From Flavobacteriaceae bacterium (GTDB taxonomy: Bacteria > Bacteroidota > Bacteroidia > Flavobacteriales > Flavobacteriaceae): 6,354 nt of DNA. The position numbers were made by a program, and so were the translations under genes. A model generated the notes under the pieces. It was not told where the DNA came from. It did no database searches and saw only the letters and a list, made by a program, of their open reading frames with translations. Below, piece after piece: positions 1-6,107 of this stretch (its first letter is position 1; every line of letters starts with the position of its first letter). Location of the stretch: positions 1 through 6,354 of the forward strand of contig JAAZXZ010000180.1 in assembly GCA_014239895.1 (NCBI GenBank), written 5' to 3'.

Positions 1-1
1 A

Positions 2-1276
2 CAATCAATTTTTAGTAATGAAAAAGTTTGGACACTTGAAGAGTGTGTTAATTATGCTTTAGAAAATAATATTTCAATCCTTCAAGCAAGAAACGGTATT
101 TTATCAAATGAACAGGATGTAATTAGTGCAAAGGGTAATTTTATGCCTGGAATTAGTTCTAATATTTCTGGCTCTATGAGTATAGGGAAAGTTGAATTAT
201 ATCCTGGAGAATTTGCTGATAGAGAATTTTATTCATCAAGCTTAGGAATAGGTCTTTCACAGACTGTTTTTAATGGATTCAGAAACGTAAATATTTTGAA
301 TCAAAGTAAATTAACTCTTGAAAAAAATAAATATGAGTTAGGTAAATTAAGAGATGATATTTCTTTAAATGTTGCAAATGTTTATTTAAATGTTTTATTT
401 AATAAGGAAAATCTAGAATTAGCTAGATCCCAATATGAATTTTCAGCCTTTCAAATAAAACAAGTTCAGGCCCTTGTTGAATCGGGAGTACAACCGGCAT
501 CAACTTTGATTGACACACAAGCTACACTGAGCTTGGACAGTCAGAATTTAACAATTGCTGAGAATAATCATGAGTTGGCATTATTAAATTTATCGCAGTT
601 GCTTCAAATTCCTTATGAAGGATTTGATGTAGCAGTAATTGAAATTGATGTTCCATCTGAAAATATAATGTATAGGGACATTAGACCAATTCTTAATTAT
701 GCATTAGAAAATAGAAATGAAATAAAGGCTGCAGAACATGATATAGAAATCGCAAAATTAAGTACTAAAATTTCTAAAAGTGCTTACTTGCCTAATATTT
801 CACTTGGATATGGATTTAATGCAGCAGCAAATTTTTCTAATCTAACAGATGATGATCCATTTATCGATCAAATAGATGAAAATAAAGGCCATTCAGTTAA
901 TATGAATATTTCTATTCCAATTTTTAATAGGAACCAGACAAAAGCTGGAGTAACTAAATCAAAAATTCTTGAGAACACGAGTAATTTAGCCCTTGAACAG
1001 GCTAAATTGAATTTAAAATCTAGTATTCAAAGATCATATACTGACGCAAAAGCAGCTTTAAAGTCTTACCAAGCATCACAAAAATCTTTAGAGGCTCAAA
1101 CATTGGCTTTTGATAATTCAAAAGAACGATATGATTTAGGAGCATTAAATTCTTTTGACCTTGAGCAGGCGAGAATTAGATTATTAAATGCTAAGTCATC
1201 CCTTATTAATTCAAAGTATGATTTTATATTTAAAACAAAGGTTTTGGATTATTACACGGGTAAAATAATATATTAG
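2..1276 (+). CDS. TolC-family outer membrane efflux channel (5' end cut off by window)
   Basis: This is an outer-membrane factor of the TolC/OEP family, forming the trimeric exit duct of a tripartite efflux pump or type I-like exporter. The reading frame is open from base 2, upstream of the first Met at 143, and the upstream residues are diagnostic: WTLEECVNYALENN at visible residues 10-23 is the classic start of a mature flavobacterial TolC protein. The Met at 143 (visible residue 48) is therefore internal. 424 residues are visible, so only the signal peptide and perhaps a few mature residues are missing. Two OEP repeats can be seen, roughly residues 12-200 and 210-415. Each has a beta-hairpin segment (for example SLGIGLSQTVFNGF and VNMNISIPIFNRN) followed by long Leu/Ala/Gln-rich coiled-coil helices. 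The typical ending is present (LNSFDLEQARIRLLNAKSSL). The partner adaptor and pump genes are not in the window, so the substrate is unknown. It ends directly against tsaB. Confidence 0.93.
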   Translation, partial: QSIFSNEKVWTLEECVNYALENNISILQARNGILSNEQDVISAKGNFMPGISSNISGSMSIGKVELYPGEFADREFYSSSLGIGLSQTVFNGFRNVNILNQSKLTLEKNKYELGKLRDDISLNVANVYLNVLFNKENLELARSQYEFSAFQIKQVQALVESGVQPASTLIDTQATLSLDSQNLTIAENNHELALLNLSQLLQIPYEGFDVAVIEIDVPSENIMYRDIRPILNYALENRNEIKAAEHDIEIAKLSTKISKSAYLPNISLGYGFNAAANFSNLTDDDPFIDQIDENKGHSVNMNISIPIFNRNQTKAGVTKSKILENTSNLALEQAKLNLKSSIQRSYTDAKAALKSYQASQKSLEAQTLAFDNSKERYDLGALNSFDLEQARIRLLNAKSSLINSKYDFIFKTKVLDYYTGKIIY

Positions 1277-1951
1277 TTGGCCTACATATTAAACATAGAA
1301 ACTTCAACAACAAATTGTTCTGTTTCACTTTTCAATGATTTAGAGCTAATGGATTGTATTGAAGAAAATACACAGGATTATTCTCATTCAAAATCTTTAC
1401 ATGTTTTTATTGATTCTGTTTTAAAGAATTCAAAAATAAGTCCTAAAGATTTATCAGCAATATCAGTTAGTAAAGGTCCTGGATCATATACGGGATTAAG
1501 AATAGGTGTAGCCTCAGCTAAAGGTTTGTGTTTTGCTTTAGATATTTCATTAATATCAATTGAAACATTAGAAATATTGTCTCAAAATGTATTCAATAAA
1601 GGGATTGTAATAGCTTGTTTGGATGCTAGAAGAATGGAAGTATATTCTGCAGTTTTTAATAATAAGAATGACAGAATAAGAGATACTAAGGCAGAAATAT
1701 TAACAGAGGATTCTTTTAATAAATACCTTAGTGTAGATGAGGTATATTTTATTGGAAATGCGAACAAAAAAATTAAGGAAATAATTACTCACAAAAATGC
1801 AAGATTTGTTGATGATATGTTGCCTTCATCAAGACAAATGGGAGTATTATCATTTAAAAAATTTAATGATAATCAGTTTGAAGATTTAAATAATTTTGAG
1901 CCGTTTTATTTAAAGGATTTTATAGGCACTAAGTGGAATGCTACTCAATAA
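1277..1951 (+). CDS. tsaB: TsaB, tRNA threonylcarbamoyladenosine (t6A) biosynthesis subunit
   Basis: TsaB is the inactive ASKHA-fold paralogue that dimerises with TsaD. With TsaE and TsaC it makes t6A37 on ANN-decoding tRNAs in the cytoplasm. The 224-residue length is close to the usual 220-235. Seen in the sequence: the N-terminal ILNIETSTTNCSVSLF strand (residues 4-19), the YSHSKSLHVFIDSVL segment (35-49), the hallmark GPGSYTGLRIGVASAKGL (67-84), DARRMEVYSAVF (116-127) and the terminal EPFYLKDF (208-215). The start must be the TTG at 1277. It is the only initiator that keeps the conserved N-terminal strand, it lies immediately after the TAG stop of the upstream efflux gene in the same frame, and the next Met is residue 25, inside the domain. 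Expression is probably by translational coupling from the upstream gene. The last 11 bases overlap the 3' end of the convergent DUF255 gene. Confidence 0.95.
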   Translation: MAYILNIETSTTNCSVSLFNDLELMDCIEENTQDYSHSKSLHVFIDSVLKNSKISPKDLSAISVSKGPGSYTGLRIGVASAKGLCFALDISLISIETLEILSQNVFNKGIVIACLDARRMEVYSAVFNNKNDRIRDTKAEILTEDSFNKYLSVDEVYFIGNANKKIKEIITHKNARFVDDMLPSSRQMGVLSFKKFNDNQFEDLNNFEPFYLKDFIGTKWNATQ

Positions 1952-4031
1952 GTTTTAAAGCCTCTTTTACTGTTTTTACAGGCATTTTGCAAGCTTTATT
2001 AACACAAACATATATATAGGTTTCTCCCTCAACAAATCTGTTTTTAAGTAAAGGAAGAGGGTTGCTTTCTAGAGATCCTATAATAATTTTGTTTGGAAGG
2101 TAATTTTCATTTAATTCTTTAATCTTTTCAATAGCTGTATTTCCAACAACTGCAATTTCATAAAAATTCTTGTTGATATTTAAAATTAAATTCATCCAAT
2201 TTGAAAATCCACTAGGATACAATGCTATTTGATCCTTAATGTTATTTACCATTTGCTGTGATGAACTTAAATATATATTGTTATCAAAATAGTGAGATAA
2301 TTTAAATAAGTTATTTGCCATTATTGAATTGCTCGAAGGAATTACATTGTCTCTAAATTCAACAGTTCTTGAGATTAGCTTATCATCTAATTTTGAAGTA
2401 AAATAAAACATATTAGTTTCAGCATTGAAAAAGTTTTTATATGTATACTTTATTAGATCATTTGATGTGTTTAGCCATTTCTCATCTAAAGTATTTTCAT
2501 ATAAGTTTAGAAAGGCCTGAATCGTAGTAGCGTAATCTTCTAAATACCCATTAATTTTACTTTTCCCATCCTTATGACTATGGTACAATCCTCCATCACT
2601 CTTTTTCATATTTTTTAATATAAATTCAGCACTAGAACTTGCTACATCAAGAAAATCTTTGTCTTTAAAAACTCGATAGGCATCAATAAATGCGTCAATC
2701 ATTAATCCATTCCATGAGGTTAATATTTTATCGTCAATATTAGGCCTAGATCTTTTATCTCTTGCTTTAATCAGTATTTTTTTCCAAGCATCTATTTTTT
2801 TACTCACTTCTTCTTTTGATAAATTATGTGCTTTTGCAAATGCTGCATCAGATTTATTTTTAATCAAGACATAATTATCATCTTCCCAATATCCATATTT
2901 ATTAATATTATAATAGTCAGAAAAAACTATAAATTCATCTTTAAGTAATTTTTTTAGCTCATCTTCTTTCCAAACATAATAAGCTCCTTCATTTTCTTTA
3001 CCATCTAATGATTTGCTGTCAGCATCAATGGATGAATAGAAACCTCCATTAGAATTTGTCAATTCTTTCAATACAAAATTTATAGTTTCATATACTACAT
3101 TTTTATATAATTCATTATTTGTAATCAAATATGCATCTGAATATAGGCTAATGAGTTGAGCATTATCATAAAGCATTTTTTCAAAATGTGGAATATGCCA
3201 TTTTTCATCTGTTGAGTATCTTGAAAATCCACCTCCAATTTGATCATAGACTCCACCATATGCCATTTTTTCTAGGGTAAGATTAACTAGTTTTAATGTT
3301 TCTTTATCATTATTTTGGTATGCACTTCTTAGCAAGAAATGAATATTATTTGGCATCATAAATTTTGGAGCTCCAGAGAATCCCCCATTCTTTTTATCAA
3401 TTTTATTGACAAGGCTGCCAATATGTTTATCTATGTCTATGGATGATAATTCTTGATTATCATTTGTTGTAATTATATCTAATGATTTTATACCTTTTTC
3501 TAATGTATCTGCATAGTTAATAAACCTCTCAGGCTCTTTATTATATAGATCAGAAATTTGTGTTAAAGCATTAATCCACTGATCTTTTGGGAAATATGTT
3601 CCCCCCCATATAGGCCGACCATCTGGTAGTGTGACAACATTTAATGGCCACCCTCCACTTCCTGTCATTAATTGAACAGCATTCATATATACTTGATCAA
3701 CATCAGGGCGCTCTTCTCTATCAACTTTAATTGAAATATATTTTTCATTCATTATGCTAGCAACAAGAGAATCTTCAAAACTTTCTTTTTCCATTACATG
3801 ACACCAATGACAAGAAGAATAGCCAATACTTATAATTACTAACTTGTTTTCTTTTTTAGCTTTTTCTAAATATTGTTTATTCCAAGGATTCCAGTCAACA
3901 GGATTATAAGCATGCTGAAGCAGGTATGGACTAGTTTCGTTAATTAAATTATTACTCATTTTAGAAGTTTTTTCACTACAGGAGTTAATCATAATGATTA
4001 ACAATAAAAAAAAGGAAATAACTTTTTTCAT
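1941..4031 (-). CDS. YyaL/DUF255-family thioredoxin-domain protein, predicted lipoprotein
   Basis: This 696-residue protein belongs to the YyaL/SSP411 (spermatogenesis-associated protein 20-like) family. It has an N-terminal DsbH-type thioredoxin domain joined to an alpha/alpha-barrel resembling six-hairpin glycosidases; the family's biochemical role is not settled. Seen: a signal segment with lipobox INSC and Cys18 as probable lipidation site; SPYLLQHAYNPVDW (34-47); the redox motif CHWC (Cys74, Cys77); DREERPDVDQVYM (104-116); GGWPLNVV then IWGGTYFP (126-148); GGFSGAPKF (216-224); YDQIGGGFSRYSTDEKWHIPHFEKMLYDNAQL split across 262-293; TSWNGLMI (438-445); GYLEDYA (495-501); and a C-terminal pair Cys676/Cys681. 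The start at 4031 gives the signal peptide. A second Met (residue 25, codon 3959-3957) falls exactly where cytosolic relatives start, so the start is not fully certain. It lies 26 bases downstream of nfu and is probably partly co-transcribed. It carries a G7 run (3607-3601) and a T8 run (4013-4006) on the coding strand. Confidence 0.92.
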   Translation of the reverse strand: MKKVISFFLLLIIMINSCSEKTSKMSNNLINETSPYLLQHAYNPVDWNPWNKQYLEKAKKENKLVIISIGYSSCHWCHVMEKESFEDSLVASIMNEKYISIKVDREERPDVDQVYMNAVQLMTGSGGWPLNVVTLPDGRPIWGGTYFPKDQWINALTQISDLYNKEPERFINYADTLEKGIKSLDIITTNDNQELSSIDIDKHIGSLVNKIDKKNGGFSGAPKFMMPNNIHFLLRSAYQNNDKETLKLVNLTLEKMAYGGVYDQIGGGFSRYSTDEKWHIPHFEKMLYDNAQLISLYSDAYLITNNELYKNVVYETINFVLKELTNSNGGFYSSIDADSKSLDGKENEGAYYVWKEDELKKLLKDEFIVFSDYYNINKYGYWEDDNYVLIKNKSDAAFAKAHNLSKEEVSKKIDAWKKILIKARDKRSRPNIDDKILTSWNGLMIDAFIDAYRVFKDKDFLDVASSSAEFILKNMKKSDGGLYHSHKDGKSKINGYLEDYATTIQAFLNLYENTLDEKWLNTSNDLIKYTYKNFFNAETNMFYFTSKLDDKLISRTVEFRDNVIPSSNSIMANNLFKLSHYFDNNIYLSSSQQMVNNIKDQIALYPSGFSNWMNLILNINKNFYEIAVVGNTAIEKIKELNENYLPNKIIIGSLESNPLPLLKNRFVEGETYIYVCVNKACKMPVKTVKEALKLIE

Positions 4032-4036
4032 ATAAT

Positions 4037-4044
4037 CAAAAGTA
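4037..4044 (-). promoter_or_regulatory. Possible internal promoter -7 box upstream of DUF255 gene
   Basis: The minus-strand sequence TACTTTTG fits the Bacteroidota -7 consensus TAnnTTTG exactly. It lies in the 26-base gap after nfu, five bases before the DUF255 ATG. A transcript from it would begin at or next to the ATG, so it would be leaderless. I see no TTG at the usual -33 spacing (the nearest is 30 bases upstream). The call therefore rests on the -7 box alone and could be chance in AT-rich DNA. Confidence 0.3.
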
Positions 4045-4057
4045 CAAAATGAAATTA

Positions 4058-4939
4058 TTATTCATTAATTGCTTCAACAACTTCTACTTTTCCATTTAGC
4101 ATTTTTTTAAGAATATTTTCAATTCCATTTTTTAATGTAATAGTTGATGAAGGGCATCCACTACAGGCTCCTTGAAGAATTACACTAACAGATTTATTCG
4201 CTTTATCATATGATTTAAACATGATATTGCCTCCATCGGCTGCAACGGACGGTTTAATATATTCATCTAGTATAGAGACTATTTCCTTTGATGTTTCATC
4301 TAAGCTGTCTGGATCAATTACCTCTACCTTTTGATAATCATCAGTTAAAATTTTGTTATCTCTTTCTAGATATTCTTTAATAAAATTTCTTATTGTTAAT
4401 GTAATATCATCCCAAGAAGAGGTGTCATATTTTGTTATTGAAATAAAATTTTTATCAATAAAAACACTTTTAACAAAAGGAAAATTAAAAAGTCTTAATG
4501 CTAGGGGTGAGTTTTCGCATTCATCAATAGAATTAAATTCTATTTGAAAATCAACAAGTTTTTTGTTTGCTACGAACTTTAGTGCTGCAGGGTTTGGAGT
4601 GCTTTCTGAATAGATGCTTATAGGGATTTTCTTATCACTGCTATTTTCTGAAATAATAGTATTTCCTTGATTGAGGTAATTTTCAATTTTTTTAGCAACC
4701 TCATCTTGAACATCTTCCCATTCAACAACATTAAATCTTTCTATTGCAATAAAATTGGAGGTAACATATATTTTTTTAACAAATGGGTAATAAAATAACT
4801 CCTTAGCCAGTGGAGAGTTAGTAGCTTCATCAATATTATTGAACTCATAATTTTGATGATTTGTAATAAATTCATTTATTTCAAATTTTACTATAAATTT
4901 ATTTTTTGTTTTACAGATAGAAACTTTGTACTTGCTCAT
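4058..4939 (-). CDS. NifU-family Fe-S cluster carrier with two tandem Nfu N-terminal domains
   Basis: This 293-residue Nfu-type protein would carry and deliver Fe-S clusters to apoproteins in the cytoplasm. Domain order: a first Nfu N-terminal-like domain (about 4-92), a second one (about 106-192), a short acidic linker, then the catalytic NifU C-terminal domain (about 213-292). The C-terminal domain holds the cluster-binding CxxC within GACSGCPSS (Cys259, Cys262) and the typical IKPSVAADGGNIMF (228-241). The second scaffold domain keeps the family signature STPNPAALKFVANK (113-126). The first has lost TPNP but retains NSPLAKELFYYPFVKKIYV (41-59), matching NSPLALRLFNFPFVKSVFI (143-161), so the two halves are clearly a tandem duplication. 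Such double-domain NifU proteins of about 300 residues are known in Flavobacteriia. The ATG at 4939 is the only plausible start. A TAnnTTTG box lies 13 bases upstream. It is the first gene of a probable nfu-DUF255 unit and divergent from porP. Confidence 0.93.
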   Translation of the reverse strand: MSKYKVSICKTKNKFIVKFEINEFITNHQNYEFNNIDEATNSPLAKELFYYPFVKKIYVTSNFIAIERFNVVEWEDVQDEVAKKIENYLNQGNTIISENSSDKKIPISIYSESTPNPAALKFVANKKLVDFQIEFNSIDECENSPLALRLFNFPFVKSVFIDKNFISITKYDTSSWDDITLTIRNFIKEYLERDNKILTDDYQKVEVIDPDSLDETSKEIVSILDEYIKPSVAADGGNIMFKSYDKANKSVSVILQGACSGCPSSTITLKNGIENILKKMLNGKVEVVEAINE

Positions 4940-4942
4940 ACT

Positions 4943-4957
4943 AAATTTTTGACAAAA
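4943..4957 (-). repeat. 15-base promoter-proximal element, copy 1 (nfu side)
   Basis: On the minus strand this reads TTTTGTCAAAAATTT, ending three bases before the nfu ATG. It matches, at 14 of 15 positions, an element in the opposite orientation just before the porP ATG. It contains the odd palindrome TTTTGACAAAA (4947-4957) and includes the TTTTG of the nfu -7 box. It may be shared core promoter, an operator, or a coincidence of AT-rich DNA. Confidence 0.4.
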
Positions 4958-4960
4958 GTA
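4953..4960 (-). promoter_or_regulatory. Probable promoter -7 box for nfu (and downstream DUF255 gene)
   Basis: The minus-strand TACTTTTG matches the Bacteroidota -7 consensus TAnnTTTG and ends 13 bases before the nfu ATG, giving a very short leader. The nearest TTG that could serve as the -33 element (4988-4986) is 25 bases upstream, slightly longer than the usual spacing of about 17-23. The box overlaps the 15-base element shared with the porP upstream region. Confidence 0.45.
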
Positions 4961-5017
4961 ATAAAATATACCGTATACATAAAATCAATTACTAGGTATA
5001 ATGTCTTATAAAATTTA

Positions 5018-5025
5018 TATATTTG
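5018..5025 (+). promoter_or_regulatory. Possible promoter -7 box for the porP-like gene
   Basis: TATATTTG matches the TAnnTTTG consensus and would give a leader of roughly 60 bases before the ATG at 5093. No TTG lies at a proper -33 distance. A second, weaker candidate, GATTTTTG (5070-5077, one mismatch), lies closer to the start, so which one is used cannot be decided from the sequence. Confidence 0.35.
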
Positions 5026-5072
5026 ATCGACCAAAATTACAATCTGACTATTTTTTTAATATTGGATATGAT

Positions 5073-5087
5073 TTTTGTCAATAATTT
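5073..5087 (+). repeat. 15-base promoter-proximal element, copy 2 (porP side)
   Basis: This reads TTTTGTCAATAATTT and ends five bases before the porP ATG at 5093. It is the inverted partner of the element upstream of nfu, differing only at position 10. Both copies have the same orientation and nearly the same distance to their own start codon, which suggests a common role in initiation or control of the two divergent genes. Confidence 0.4.
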
Positions 5088-5092
5088 GTTTT

Positions 5093-6106
5093 ATGGATTT
5101 TAGAAAGAATATATTATATTTCTCTTTATTTTGCCTAACCTTTCTATCAGCTAATGCACAGGAAGGATTGCCTATATATTCCGATTATTTGACTGACAAC
5201 TATTATTTATTATATCCTTCTATGGCAGGAGTTTCCAATTGTGGAAAGGTAAGAGTTACAGGAAGACAACAATGGTTTGATCATGAAAAAGCTCCTCAAT
5301 TGCAGACTATTAGTGTAAATACAAGAATTGGAGATTCTAGATCTGCTATTGGAGCAATTGTTTTTAATGACATGAATGGATATCATTCACAAACGGGAGC
5401 TTATCTAACATACGCACATCATATTTTATTTTCAAGAAGCGAATTAGATTTAGATATGCTTTCATTTGGGATTAGTGCCGGAATGATTCAATACAAGCTT
5501 GATGAAACTTCCTTTTTAGCTGGAGGATTTGATCCAATTATTGCTGGAGTAGAACAAAGTGCAACAGATTTTAATATTGATTTTGGATTCTCATACCAAT
5601 ATTTAGAATTTTATGCACACGCTTCTATTAAAAATTTACTTAATAATGATGGTATAAATTTTAATGAACAAGGGCTGAGTTATAATAATTTAAGAACATA
5701 TTTATTTTCTACTGGGTATTTATTTAGTGACGCTTCAGAAGAATGGAATTTTGAGCCATCAGTTATGTTTGCTTATAAGGATGCGACGCAAGAGACATTC
5801 TTGGATACAAATTTTAAAGTGTATAAAGAAACAGATTTTGGAAGAATTTGGGCTGGATTATCATATAGAAGAAGTTTTGATGGTGCAGAATATTTAAATT
5901 CTGATGATCAAGTTCAAACGCAAAAATTAGAATATATAACTCCTTTATTAGGCCTTGAATTTGATGGTTTTGTATTTGCCTATAATTACTCATATCAGTC
6001 AAATTCCGTAGTCTTCGACAATGGTGGATATCATCAACTTACATTAGGATTTAATTTTGGCTGTAGAAAAGAACAATATGATTGTAATTGTCCTTGGATA
6101 AAATAA
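5093..6106 (+). CDS. PorP/SprF family type IX secretion-associated outer membrane protein
   Basis: This 337-residue protein is of the PorP/SprF family, beta-barrel outer-membrane proteins associated with the T9SS and gliding apparatus. SprF is needed to secrete the adhesin SprB, and PorP to secrete gingipains. The ATG at 5093 is preferred over an in-frame TTG at 5075 because it starts a clean signal peptide: basic MDFRKN, a hydrophobic core, then cleavage after SANA (residue 22). Family features: an N-terminal YPSMAG (41-46) corresponding to the usual NPAYAG; RVTGRQQWFDHEKAPQLQTIS split over 54-74; repeated alternating beta strands through the chain; and a closing GGYHQLTLGFNFG strand (311-323). 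A short tail after the last strand contains Cys324, Cys331 and Cys333 (DCNCP). It stands alone, divergent from nfu, with no repeat-rich adhesin gene beside it, so its cargo cannot be named. Confidence 0.88.
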   Translation: MDFRKNILYFSLFCLTFLSANAQEGLPIYSDYLTDNYYLLYPSMAGVSNCGKVRVTGRQQWFDHEKAPQLQTISVNTRIGDSRSAIGAIVFNDMNGYHSQTGAYLTYAHHILFSRSELDLDMLSFGISAGMIQYKLDETSFLAGGFDPIIAGVEQSATDFNIDFGFSYQYLEFYAHASIKNLLNNDGINFNEQGLSYNNLRTYLFSTGYLFSDASEEWNFEPSVMFAYKDATQETFLDTNFKVYKETDFGRIWAGLSYRRSFDGAEYLNSDDQVQTQKLEYITPLLGLEFDGFVFAYNYSYQSNSVVFDNGGYHQLTLGFNFGCRKEQYDCNCPWIK

Positions 6107-6107
6107 T

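Noticed and set aside
143..1276. Efflux gene starting at the ATG at 143
   Set aside because: The frame is open from base 2, and the residues before this Met include the conserved WTLEECVNYALENN segment, so the Met is internal.
1582..1767. Minus-strand open frame of 61 codons inside tsaB
   Set aside because: It lies wholly within the strongly supported tsaB gene, shows no recognisable domain and has no promoter or start signal of its own.
4353..4547. Plus-strand open frame of 64 codons inside nfu
   Set aside because: It is antisense to the second Nfu domain, and its composition follows from the reverse complement of that gene.
4967..5000. TATACC/GGTATA inverted arms in the nfu-porP intergenic region as an operator
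   Set aside because: Arms of only six bases are separated by 22 bases, with no extension on either side; this is expected by chance in DNA of this composition.
5075..5092. TTG start for the porP-like gene at 5075
   Set aside because: The ATG at 5093 gives a better signal peptide with a charged N-terminus, and the TTG lies inside the 15-base promoter-proximal element.
5814..6002. Minus-strand open frame of 62 codons inside the porP-like gene
   Set aside because: It is antisense to the conserved C-terminal barrel strands and has no family features.
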